DNA of 21,852 nt from Rhodobacteraceae bacterium UBA7436 (lineage in GTDB: Bacteria; Pseudomonadota; Alphaproteobacteria; Rhodobacterales; Rhodobacteraceae), in the NCBI GenBank assembly GCA_002478745.1, contig DLQI01000030.1, forward strand, positions 15,087-36,938, given 5' to 3'. Both the position numbers and the translations under genes were made by a program. The notes beneath the pieces are model-generated. The model was not told the origin of the DNA. It saw nothing but the letters and a program-made list of their open reading frames with translations, and ran no database searches. This document shows, piece by piece, positions 15,328 to 21,852 of this stretch (position 1 is its first letter; the number at the start of each line of letters is the position of its first letter).

Positions 15328-15339
15328 TTAACATGTTAA
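15328..15339. promoter_or_regulatory. Candidate HpaR operator (perfect 12-bp palindrome)
   Basis: TTAACATGTTAA is a perfect palindrome, directly downstream of the hpa promoter and 9 bp before the hpaF GTG, overlapping the start of the TAAGGA ribosome-binding site. MarR-type repressors bind such short AT-rich dyads. Its right half recurs upstream of the monooxygenase gene. Confidence 0.65.
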
Positions 15340-15348
15340 GGAAATGCT

Positions 15349-15738
15349 GTGCCGCACTTTCAAATTGAGTATTCTGCCAACCTTGAGACGACCATCGACA
15401 TGGGCGCGTTGTGCGAGGCGATCCGCGCCAAGGCGGCAACGATTGATACATTTCCGATAGCCGGTATTCGGGTCCGTGCAACCCGCGTTGATTTTGTCGC
15501 AATGGCGGATGGTGATCCAAAACATGGGTTTATTGATCTGTCTATTCGTTTGCGCGAAGGGCGTCCCGATGGCGTAAAACGCGATGCGATTGATCAGATT
15601 TTTGCGACGCTCAAAGAGTTTATGACACCTGCAATGGCATCTCATTCCATCGCCCTCTCTGCAGAGATGCGCGACATCAATGCAGAGCTATCCCCGAAAT
15701 TCGGCACTATCCGCGACCATCTGGAGAACAACGTATGA
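15349..15738 (+). CDS. hpaF: 5-carboxymethyl-2-hydroxymuconate isomerase
   Basis: A 129-aa tautomerase-superfamily enzyme that isomerises 5-carboxymethyl-2-hydroxymuconate, the third step of homoprotocatechuate meta-cleavage. The protein starts MPHF, so removal of Met exposes the catalytic N-terminal Pro that defines the family; PHF(Q)IEYSANLE is the typical CHMI opening. Length is normal (about 126 aa). The GTG start is supported by TAAGGA eight bases upstream and by the requirement for Pro in second place. It is the first gene of hpaFEDGH, unlike the enterobacterial order hpaGEDFHI, and its stop overlaps the hpaE start (ATGA). Expression should be controlled by HpaR from the promoter just upstream. 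Confidence 0.94.
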   Translation: MPHFQIEYSANLETTIDMGALCEAIRAKAATIDTFPIAGIRVRATRVDFVAMADGDPKHGFIDLSIRLREGRPDGVKRDAIDQIFATLKEFMTPAMASHSIALSAEMRDINAELSPKFGTIRDHLENNV

Positions 15739-17246
15739 CTGCGCTCGAAAACAACATTACCAAACTGAATGGCTACCTTCAACGTTTCCGTGACACGGGC
15801 ATCCGAAATCGGATTGCTGGCAAGGATGTGGATGGCAGTGAGGGCGTTTTCCAAACCACGTCGCCCGTTGATAAATCGTTGATTTGCAATGTTGCACATG
15901 GCGCTGCAGCCGATATTGATGCTGCTGCCAATGCGGCCTCTGATGCCTTTGCTATGTGGCGTGATATGCCTGCGCTTGAGCGCAAAAAAATCTTGATCCG
16001 TATCGCTGAAGGCATCGAGGCCCGCGCAGAAGAGATCGCCCTGTGTGAATGCTGGGACACGGGCCAGACGATCAAGTTCATGTCCAAAGCGGCATTGCGC
16101 GGTGCGGAAAACTTCCGATATTTTGCGGACCAAGTTGTACAGGCACGCGATGGTCAGCACCTGCAATCGCCAACGCTGATGAACATCACAACGCGTAAAC
16201 CCATTGGCCCAGTCGGTGTCATCACCCCGTGGAATACGCCGTTTATGCTGTCGACTTGGAAGATCGCACCAGCCTTGGCTGCGGGTTGTACCGTTGTACA
16301 TAAACCCGCAGAGGCGTCTCCCTTGACTGCGCGTCTATTGGTCGAAATCGCGGAAGAGGCTGGATTGCCAGCGGGTGTTCTGAACACGGTGAATGGGTTT
16401 GGTGAGGGTGCGGGTAAGGCGCTATGTGAACATCCTAAAATCAAGGCAATTGCTTTTGTGGGTGAAAGCAGCACAGGCAGTCTGATCACCAAACAAGGGG
16501 CTGATACGCACAAACGCAACCATCTTGAACTTGGGGGAAAGAACCCTGTGATTGTGTTTGATGATGCCGATCTGGACCGCGCTTTGGATGCGACAATCTT
16601 TATGATCTATTCGATCAATGGTGAACGTTGCACATCCTCTTCACGTCTATTGATTCAAGATACAGTTCGCGCGGAATTTGAGGCCAAACTGGTCGCAAGG
16701 GTCAACAATATCAAAGTGGGACACCCGCTTGATCCAGCGACTGAGATTGGTCCGCTTGTCACGCAGGAACACTATGACAAAGTCTCCAGCTATTTTGATA
16801 TCGCCAAAGAAGACGGTGCGACCGTTGCTGCAGGTGGGGTAAAGGTTGGCGACGAAGGGTATTTTGTCCGCCCAACCCTGTTTACCAATGCCAACAACAA
16901 GATGCGCATCGCACAAGAAGAGATTTTTGGTCCTGTGTTGACGTCTATTCCATTCTCGACCGAGGAAGAGGCGTTGAGCATGGCGAACGACACAGACTAT
17001 GGCCTGACGGGCTATGTCTGGACCAATGATCTGACCCGCGCGTTACGATTCACCCAAGCGCTTGAAGCAGGCATGATCTGGGTCAATTCCGAGAACGTCC
17101 GCCATTTACCAACGCCGTTTGGTGGCGTCAAAGCCAGCGGCATTGGCCGTGATGGAGGCGATTGGTCATTTGAATTTTACATGGAGCAAAAGCACATCGG
17201 CTTTGCCACAGGACAACACAAAATCACCAAACTGGGAGCACTCTGA
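15735..17246 (+). CDS. hpaE: 5-carboxymethyl-2-hydroxymuconate semialdehyde dehydrogenase
   Basis: A 503-aa NAD-dependent aldehyde dehydrogenase that oxidises the ring-cleavage product 5-carboxymethyl-2-hydroxymuconate semialdehyde to the dicarboxylic acid. TPWNTPF with Asn167, VVHKPAE with Lys190, LELGGKNP with Glu265 and GERCTSSSRL with Cys299 form the complete active site; NGERCTSSSR is characteristic of HpaE and related muconate semialdehyde dehydrogenases. It is clearly different from the other aldehyde dehydrogenase at 12089-13573 around Cys299. The start overlaps hpaF (ATGA) and the stop overlaps the hpaD start (TGATG), so translation of the operon is coupled. Assignment rests on sequence type plus its place between the isomerase and the ring-cleavage dioxygenase. 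Confidence 0.95.
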   Translation: MTALENNITKLNGYLQRFRDTGIRNRIAGKDVDGSEGVFQTTSPVDKSLICNVAHGAAADIDAAANAASDAFAMWRDMPALERKKILIRIAEGIEARAEEIALCECWDTGQTIKFMSKAALRGAENFRYFADQVVQARDGQHLQSPTLMNITTRKPIGPVGVITPWNTPFMLSTWKIAPALAAGCTVVHKPAEASPLTARLLVEIAEEAGLPAGVLNTVNGFGEGAGKALCEHPKIKAIAFVGESSTGSLITKQGADTHKRNHLELGGKNPVIVFDDADLDRALDATIFMIYSINGERCTSSSRLLIQDTVRAEFEAKLVARVNNIKVGHPLDPATEIGPLVTQEHYDKVSSYFDIAKEDGATVAAGGVKVGDEGYFVRPTLFTNANNKMRIAQEEIFGPVLTSIPFSTEEEALSMANDTDYGLTGYVWTNDLTRALRFTQALEAGMIWVNSENVRHLPTPFGGVKASGIGRDGGDWSFEFYMEQKHIGFATGQHKITKLGAL

Positions 17247-18229
17247 TGCCCGTACCTGCACCAAACCTGTACCCTGACTTCAATACCATCCGCCTGAGCC
17301 ATGTGTGTTTGAACGTAAAAGATCTGGCGGCGTCCAAGACGTTTTACACAGAAATTGTTGGCCTTCAGATAACGGATGAATCGGACAGCCACATCTATTT
17401 ACGTGCAATGGAAGAACGCGGTCACCACTGCATCATTCTTCAAAAGTCTGACCAACCGGGCACCGTCGAAGTCATGGGCTTTAAAACGTTTGATGAAGCG
17501 GATTTGGATAAGGCCGAAAGGTACTTCAAAGGGAAAGGCCGCCCAACATCTTGGGTGGATCGCCCATATCAAGGCAAAACACTGCTGACCTCTGACAATA
17601 TGGGCATTCCGCTGGAATTCTATCATAAAATGGATCGCCTAGATCCAATCCATCAGAAATACGCGCTGTATCGCGGAGTGAAACCTCTTCGGATCGACCA
17701 CTTTAACTGCTTCAGTCATGATGTGGATGCATCCGTCGAATTTTATAGCGATTTCGGCTTTCGCGTAACGGAATACACCGAAGATGATGAGAGCAAGAAA
17801 CTTTGGGCGGCATGGATGCACCGCAAAGGCGGCGTGCACGATATGGCGTTCACCAATGGCACTGGTCCACGCATGCACCACGTTGCGTTCTGGGTTCCGA
17901 CACCGTTGAATATCATTGATCTGCTCGATCTGATGGCGACAACGGGATATGTCGATAACATCGAACGGGGTCCGGGGCGTCACGGTATTTCGAACGCCTT
18001 CTTCCTGTATATTCTAGACCCAGACGGTCATCGGATTGAAATCTATTGCTCGGATTATCAAACTGTTGATCCTGACCACGAGCCGATCAAATGGGATTTA
18101 CAAGACCCACAGCGCCAGACCCTTTGGGGGGCAGCAGCACCTGAAAGCTGGTTCAAGCATGGAACCAATTTTGTCGGCGTCGACACACAAGATTCTGGGA
18201 TCAAAGCGAGCCCAATTATTGCGCCATAA
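17246..18229 (+). CDS. hpaD: Homoprotocatechuate (3,4-dihydroxyphenylacetate) 2,3-dioxygenase, VOC type
   Basis: A 327-aa extradiol dioxygenase that opens the ring of 3,4-dihydroxyphenylacetate next to the two hydroxyls. It has two vicinal-oxygen-chelate modules (about 15-130 and 148-270), matching the Brevibacterium HPCD / Arthrobacter MndD enzymes and not the unrelated enterobacterial HpaD fold. Candidate metal ligands are His152 (RIDHFN), His212 (MHHVAF) and Glu265 (HRIEIY). The second-sphere residues known from HPCD, His200, His248 and Tyr257, have counterparts at His198 (GVHDM), His246 (GRHG) and Tyr255 (FLYI), so the catalytic set looks complete. The metal may be Fe(II) or Mn(II). Start and upstream stop overlap by one base. 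The next gene follows after 43 bp. Confidence 0.95.
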   Translation: MPVPAPNLYPDFNTIRLSHVCLNVKDLAASKTFYTEIVGLQITDESDSHIYLRAMEERGHHCIILQKSDQPGTVEVMGFKTFDEADLDKAERYFKGKGRPTSWVDRPYQGKTLLTSDNMGIPLEFYHKMDRLDPIHQKYALYRGVKPLRIDHFNCFSHDVDASVEFYSDFGFRVTEYTEDDESKKLWAAWMHRKGGVHDMAFTNGTGPRMHHVAFWVPTPLNIIDLLDLMATTGYVDNIERGPGRHGISNAFFLYILDPDGHRIEIYCSDYQTVDPDHEPIKWDLQDPQRQTLWGAAAPESWFKHGTNFVGVDTQDSGIKASPIIAP

Positions 18230-18272
18230 TCACGGCGGGCGTTAAAAAGCAGACTATAAGGGAATTAACTCA

Positions 18273-19127
18273 ATGAAATACGCAACCTACTCGACAAACG
18301 GCGAGACGTTTTATGGGGCCGTCACGGATGATGGTATGATCCCATTAAACGCCGATTTCCCACAATGGCCAACACTTTTTGACGTTGTTCAAGCGGATGG
18401 TTTGGATGCGTTGGGACAGGCCGCAACCGGTCAATCTGCAACCCATACGGATTTCGAGTTTGAGATGGTTCTGCCGAATGCGCGGCGTATTCTATGTGTT
18501 GGCGTCAATTTCCCTGACCGCAATGCCGAATATAAAGACGGATCCGAGCAGCCGAAATATATGTCACTGTTCCCACGTTTTGCCAGTGGGTTCACAGGCC
18601 ATAATCGCCCGCTTATCCGCCCACCAGAAAACGAAACCTTGGACTATGAGGGGGAAGTTGCGATTGTCATTGGAAAAACCGGCCGTCGCATTTCACAAGC
18701 CGATGCCTATGACCACATCGCGGCAATTACGTTGTGCAACGAAGGAACAATCCGTGACTGGGTGCGCCATGCCAAATTTAACGTCACCCAAGGCAAGAAC
18801 TGGGACAATTCAGGCTCTATTGGCCCGTGGTTGGTCCCGTTCAAGAACGCCAGCCAGCTCGATGATGCGCGCATCATTACGCGTGTGAACGGCGAAGTGC
18901 GCCAAGACGATGTACTGTCGCGCATGATGCATCCGATCCGGCGCGAGATTGAGTATATTTCTACCTTCATGACGCTTCAGCCTGGCGACATCATCGTCAC
19001 AGGCACACCTACGGGGTCTGGTGCCCGTCTGGATCCGCCACAATACCTCAAGCCCGGTGATGTAATTGAGGTTGAAGTGAATGGTATCGGAACGCTACGC
19101 AACACCGTTGCTGATGAAGCCGTATGA
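18273..19127 (+). CDS. hpaG: Fumarylacetoacetate hydrolase-family decarboxylase/isomerase of the homoprotocatechuate pathway
   Basis: A 284-aa FAH-family enzyme, expected to decarboxylate 5-oxopent-3-ene-1,2,5-tricarboxylate and isomerise the product toward 2-oxohept-3-ene-1,7-dioate. The divalent metal motif appears as YEGEVA with Glu126 and Glu128, and the core segments RILCVGVNF (72-80), NEGTIRDW (156-163), GKNWDNSGSIGPW (174-186) and DIIVTGTPTGSG are all present. Enterobacterial HpaG is a tandem duplication of about 430 aa; this single-module form is the common alternative. The ATG follows AAGGGAATTAACTCA. Its stop overlaps the hpaH start (ATGA). A general acylpyruvase role cannot be excluded from sequence alone, but the operon context makes the hpa role very likely. 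Confidence 0.92.
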   Translation: MKYATYSTNGETFYGAVTDDGMIPLNADFPQWPTLFDVVQADGLDALGQAATGQSATHTDFEFEMVLPNARRILCVGVNFPDRNAEYKDGSEQPKYMSLFPRFASGFTGHNRPLIRPPENETLDYEGEVAIVIGKTGRRISQADAYDHIAAITLCNEGTIRDWVRHAKFNVTQGKNWDNSGSIGPWLVPFKNASQLDDARIITRVNGEVRQDDVLSRMMHPIRREIEYISTFMTLQPGDIIVTGTPTGSGARLDPPQYLKPGDVIEVEVNGIGTLRNTVADEAV

Positions 19128-19924
19128 CACCGCAAGACCACACCCGTGCTGCCGCCAATCTGTTAGAGGCCGAACGCACAGGCGTACAGATCGGCCTGCT
19201 CACGCGTGATCACCCAGACATGGGGATGGATGACGCCTATGCGATCCAGAATGCGATTTATCGCGCCAAGTTGGAGCAAGGTCGTCGCGTGGTGGGTTGG
19301 AAGATAGGTCTGACATCCAAAGCGATGCAATATGCATTGAACATCGACATTCCCGACAGTGGGATACTGTTTGATGACATGGTGTTCGAAACTGGGGCCA
19401 CTGTGCCTCAGGGCCGGTTCATTCAACCGCGGATCGAGGCCGAGATTGCTTTTGTGCTCAAGGCTCCGTTGGGGGGGGATGACGTGACCCGCGAGGATGT
19501 TTTGGCCGCGACGGATTACGTGGTGCCATCCATCGAAATCTTGGACACGCGGATTATTCGTGTCGATCCCGATACGGGTAAAACCCGCAAGGTCTTTGAC
19601 ACAATTAGCGATAATGCTGCAAATGCTGGAATCGTGCTTGGGGCGCAACGCCATGCGGTGGATGCATTTGATCTGCGTTGGGTGGGAGCGATCACATCGC
19701 GAAACAATGAGGTCGAAGAGACCGGCTTGGGGGCAGGCGTGCTAAATGACCCTGTTGAAAGCGTTGTTTGGTTGGCCCGTCGTATGGCGCACTATGGTCA
19801 AAGCATCGAGCCGGGCCATGTCATCCTGTCGGGCAGCTTTATTCGCCCAGTTGAATGTCCGTCTGAGTCTGACATCACAGCTGATTTTGGTGATTTTGGT
19901 CGCGTAGATATTTCATTCGCATAG
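19124..19924 (+). CDS. hpaH: 2-oxohept-3-ene-1,7-dioate hydratase
   Basis: A 266-aa hydratase adding water to 2-oxohept-3-ene-1,7-dioate to give 2,4-dihydroxyhept-2-ene-1,7-dioate. It belongs to the hydratase/decarboxylase branch of the FAH superfamily: VVGWKIGLTSKAMQ at residues 56-69 is the family's hallmark, the metal-binding PRIEAEIAF holds Glu105 and Glu107, and PSIEILDTRI follows. Length is typical (about 265 aa). The start overlaps the hpaG stop. This is the last recognisable gene of the operon; the aldolase gene hpaI, usually next, is missing from the window. A consensus AGGAGG spans the stop codon region and leads only to a short stub frame. Confidence 0.94.
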   Translation: MTPQDHTRAAANLLEAERTGVQIGLLTRDHPDMGMDDAYAIQNAIYRAKLEQGRRVVGWKIGLTSKAMQYALNIDIPDSGILFDDMVFETGATVPQGRFIQPRIEAEIAFVLKAPLGGDDVTREDVLAATDYVVPSIEILDTRIIRVDPDTGKTRKVFDTISDNAANAGIVLGAQRHAVDAFDLRWVGAITSRNNEVEETGLGAGVLNDPVESVVWLARRMAHYGQSIEPGHVILSGSFIRPVECPSESDITADFGDFGRVDISFA

Positions 19925-19932
19925 GAGGAATA

Positions 19933-19959
19933 ATGTACTGGCTTCCAACCACTCGTTAA
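19933..19959 (+). other. 8-codon stub frame behind a consensus Shine-Dalgarno
   Basis: AGGAGG at 19923-19928, right after the hpaH stop, is followed at ideal spacing by an ATG that encodes only MYWLPTTR before TAA. Placed where hpaI would start, it may be the remnant of a deleted downstream gene or simply a chance frame behind a strong RBS. Confidence 0.35.
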
Positions 19960-20544
19960 AATGTGCCTTAAACGGGACCGTTGCTTCAATTTCGTCGGGT
20001 CATAATTTAGGCTATTCGCTCACAGTTTTGTTGCGGTTTTAGATAGTTTTTCACGAGGCCTAGTTTCCTCTGACTGCTGGGGCGCGAGTTTTAAATATAT
20101 TGTTTTTTTGATTGTACCGATGACCTCAATGCTATGAGGGCTGGCTTTAGCTGTTCGCAATGACCGGAAAATTCTTCGATACCCCAATAATCTCTTTAAA
20201 GTTAACGCCACTTACCAACCACTCCACGATTGGTTGCGTCCAGACGCCAATTACAGTGAGGACGGGCCAGTCGATCGCTGCAATATCGAATTGCCAAGGA
20301 CTGATACTGATCAAAGGTGATGGCATGGTGTGAACCAAACGATAGGCATCTCAGCTTGCCAGCATTTTCGGGGAGGATCTGCTGCGCGCGTACAGGATGG
20401 TTAAAGTGTATGCTGTGGTTGGGCGGGCAAAACCGACAAGATTCTGGAGCTCTGGGCAAGAGCTGTAAAGAACGTCAGCAGAACGTGATTGTACGATGCG
20501 AATCTGTAAGCTGAGTGAAATGCGTCTAAGTGTTCTAAAGGAGA
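19960..20544. other. 585-bp stretch without a convincing gene
   Basis: No frame here combines a plausible start, RBS and coherent protein. The best reverse-strand piece (20147-20338, up to 63 codons, hydrophobic and Trp-containing) lacks an RBS and resembles nothing I recognise. No operon-ending terminator for hpaFEDGH is visible. The stretch may hold decayed coding DNA next to the tRNA-Cys integration site. Confidence 0.5.
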
Positions 20545-20589
20545 TGGAGGCGAGTACGAGAATCGAACTCGCATACACGGATTTGCAAT
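20545..20589 (-). pseudogene. 3' half of a tRNA-Cys gene (attachment-site remnant)
   Basis: Read on the reverse strand, this gives the anticodon loop TTGCAAA (anticodon GCA, cysteine), the 3' anticodon stem TCCGT, a T-arm GCGAG-TTCGATT-CTCGT, the acceptor strand ACTCGCC and an encoded TCCA end. The T-stem pairs properly. Everything 5' of the anticodon loop is missing: the preceding bases do not pair with the 3' anticodon stem and no D-arm follows. A sharp break at this point is the usual mark of site-specific integration into a tRNA 3' end, leaving a 45-bp duplicate of the att core. Confidence 0.85.
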
Positions 20590-20646
20590 TGGACTACATT
20601 TGTATTTTCACATATTAATCAATGTCTTATATGGATTCAAAATAGA

Positions 20647-20668
20647 TGTGTATGAAAGTGTGTATGAA
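20647..20668 (+). repeat. Two tandem 10-bp direct repeats near the att remnant
   Basis: TGTGTATGAA occurs at 20647-20656 and again at 20659-20668, a 12-bp period, about 60 bp inside the presumed element end. Short direct repeats in this position can be arm-type integrase or excisionase sites. The rest of 20590-20867 is AT-rich noncoding DNA with one small hairpin, GAGGC/GCCTC at 20765-20777. Confidence 0.4.
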
Positions 20669-20867
20669 GTAATTTCTCTTAACGCTGTATTATTTGTTGC
20701 CATACTTGGTGCAAACATCAAAAATTTTTATGTTAGCTAAGCTTGACTATACTTTTATCAAAGTGAGGCTAAGCCTCTCCAGTAATTTTTAATGGCTGAA
20801 TTAGACAAGTCATACGGTTTCAAAATTTTAAAATATAAATTAGGTTGATGAGGGCACCTAAGAGTTA

Positions 20868-21173
20868 ATGGAAGTTATGATAAGCAGTTTTGAAACGATC
20901 CTTGCTCTTAAAAAGCTTATGCTTCTTATGGAAGTAGACCTCGGCATAGACGCTCTAAGTGACGATGCAAAAACTTTATTGGTAGCTATCTCTGATGTGC
21001 AAAATTCGGATGGTAGTTTTATAAGCTATGCTGCTCGCAATCATGAACTTACTAATCAGATGCCTCACGCTTCATATCATCGTGCGCTCAAGGCACTTAT
21101 TGATAATAAGTTCATCAAATTACACCCTGAGAACAAAAAGTCTCATTATGTTTTAATTGCGAAAAATACGTAA
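20868..21173 (+). CDS. Hypothetical 101-aa protein with winged-helix character
   Basis: A 101-residue protein I do not recognise by name. The N-terminal third is hydrophobic and helical (ETILALKKLMLLMEVDLGI). Residues from about 50 read like a winged helix-turn-helix: a short segment DGSFISYAARNHELT, then MPHASYHRALKALIDNKFIKLHP as recognition helix and following strand, then KKSHYVLIAK as wing. This suggests a small DNA-binding regulator, possibly of the element it sits in. The ATG at 20868 has only weak purines before it; the ATG at 20877, preceded by GGAAG, is an alternative that removes three residues. Codon use is AT-rich, unlike the hpa genes. It converges on the membrane protein gene with a 21-bp overlap. 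Confidence 0.65.
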   Translation: MEVMISSFETILALKKLMLLMEVDLGIDALSDDAKTLLVAISDVQNSDGSFISYAARNHELTNQMPHASYHRALKALIDNKFIKLHPENKKSHYVLIAKNT

Positions 21174-21734
21174 TGATCTGAATATCAGCATCAAAACAAC
21201 AAAACACACAAACGTCCCCAAAGTGTCTCCAATCAGAAACGCTAGCATAGTTGGCAGACTGTTCTCTGGTAAAATATCTCCCGCAAAAATAATGTTATGT
21301 CCGAGAGAATTTATTATGGAGGACGCAAAGGCGATGACAAATAAGTTTCTCCAAGTGGATGTCGAAACTGAATTTGCTTTTTGATAGAAATTTGCGCCAC
21401 ACAATCTAAGTGCTTCGAACGTAAGCCAAGCTACCGTGCTTACGAGAACCCAAGCGTAGAACGATTTTATAGTAAAATCTGCCCCAGGCGTGAGTACCAA
21501 GTGCATTATACAGTTGGCGATGAACAAATAAACAATTGACCATTTTTCAAATAGCCATGCTGCTAGTACTCTTACGCCGTGTAGTGGGAATATAAGTGCA
21601 GCAAATGTAGTAATTGCGGGAAAATATGTTTGTTGTGCTGGTACAATGAGTGATTTCACTAAAATCATTGAAATTATGTACGCAAGCGACACCAATAAAA
21701 TGTTGATTAGGTGTTGGTTGATGTTTTTTTGCAT
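21153..21734 (-). CDS. Hypothetical multi-span membrane protein (MASE1-like)
   Basis: A 193-aa integral membrane protein with about five or six predicted helices (near residues 10-30, 38-60, 65-82, 90-110, 130-150 and 162-188). FPAITTFAALIFPLHGVRVLAAWLF early on and AFLIGDTLGTFVCFVVLMLIF near the end resemble the beginning and end of MASE1-type sensory membrane domains, but no signalling domain follows, so it would be a stand-alone membrane module. This resemblance is from pattern reading only. A good promoter lies 26 bp upstream. No strong RBS is seen before the ATG (GGAA about 10 nt away). The base composition is AT-rich like its neighbour, consistent with foreign DNA. Confidence 0.7.
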   Translation of the reverse strand: MQKNINQHLINILLVSLAYIISMILVKSLIVPAQQTYFPAITTFAALIFPLHGVRVLAAWLFEKWSIVYLFIANCIMHLVLTPGADFTIKSFYAWVLVSTVAWLTFEALRLCGANFYQKANSVSTSTWRNLFVIAFASSIINSLGHNIIFAGDILPENSLPTMLAFLIGDTLGTFVCFVVLMLIFRSLRIFRN

Positions 21735-21759
21735 ACGCTAGATTCCAATAATTTTAGAA

Positions 21760-21788
21760 ATTTTATATTAAAATCAATAATTTGACAA
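21760..21788 (-). promoter_or_regulatory. Sigma70-type promoter for the membrane protein gene
   Basis: On the reverse strand, TTGTCA (plus 21783-21788), a 17-bp spacer and TAAAAT (plus 21760-21765) make a near-consensus promoter 25-54 bp upstream of the ATG at 21734. The AT-richness of the region makes chance matches more likely than usual. Confidence 0.5.
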
Positions 21789-21852
21789 TTATTCTTTTTC
21801 TACGAGCAGTATTAAAAGAGCTAATGCCAACAATGTTCACTTTGATACTTCA

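Larger units (their letters stand above)
20545..21852. mobile_element. Probable end of an integrated genomic island (continues past window)
   Basis: To the right of the tRNA-Cys fragment the base composition becomes clearly AT-rich and the genes change from metabolic to small unknown proteins. Because the fragment is the 3' half in reverse orientation, the inserted DNA should lie to the right and the intact tRNA-Cys should stand at its far end. No integrase is visible inside the window. Confidence 0.55.

Noticed and set aside
3743..19924. The whole catabolic locus as cargo of the tRNA-Cys element
   Set aside because: Orientation of the tRNA fragment places the inserted DNA to its right, and no second att copy is seen on the left side of the locus.
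20147..20338. Reverse-strand 63-codon hydrophobic frame as a possible gene
   Set aside because: It starts with TTG, has no RBS, and resembles no family I know; kept only as part of the undefined stretch.
1..21852. CRISPR array, rRNA, insertion sequence or phage structural genes
   Set aside because: No regularly spaced repeats, rRNA-like sequence, transposase or phage structural protein was found on either strand.

Overview
The window looks like the chromosome of a marine alphaproteobacterium, most likely Rhodobacteraceae (roseobacter group) of moderate GC. This rests on the character of the proteins (pyruvate carboxylase, TTT transporter, FrcK-like kinase, small conserved peptides) read by eye; no database search was possible. 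Both ends of the sequence run out of the window.

Left part (1-3640), apparently ordinary chromosome: the C-terminal 687 codons of pyruvate carboxylase, a P-loop nucleoside-kinase-like gene followed 1 nt later by a 63-aa zinc-ribbon protein, a reverse-strand 39-aa Cys-rich protein with a CDGSH-like Cys3His pattern, and a 37-aa single-span membrane peptide whose transcript ends at a perfect intrinsic terminator.

Middle part (3743-19924), one aromatic or amine catabolic locus. Reverse strand: an IclR regulator, a pyruvate-type class III (omega) aminotransferase, a metallo-beta-lactamase-fold hydrolase and, after a 195-bp gap, a phenol-hydroxylase-type FAD monooxygenase. Divergent forward strand: a complete tripartite tricarboxylate transporter (tctC-tctB-tctA), an aldehyde dehydrogenase and a UPF0261/Tm-1-like protein. 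A convergent HpaR/HpcR-type MarR regulator follows, then its divergent target operon hpaF-hpaE-hpaD-hpaG-hpaH, which encodes the homoprotocatechuate (3,4-dihydroxyphenylacetate) meta-cleavage route from ring opening to 2-oxohept-3-ene-1,7-dioate hydration. The last enzyme, the aldolase HpaI, is absent; after hpaH there is only a consensus Shine-Dalgarno and an 8-codon stub. HpaBC is also absent. I infer that the single-component flavin monooxygenase supplies the catechol, and that aminotransferase plus aldehyde dehydrogenase convert an arylethylamine-type or other amino substrate to the acid. The substrate itself cannot be read from sequence.

Right part (19960-21852): about 585 bp with no convincing gene, then the 3' half of a tRNA-Cys gene (20545-20589, reverse orientation) joined to non-tRNA, AT-rich DNA. 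This is the usual scar of integration into a tRNA 3' end. The AT-rich DNA to its right carries a small winged-helix-like protein and a six-helix membrane protein, and should be the start of an integrated element whose other end, with the intact tRNA-Cys, lies beyond the window.
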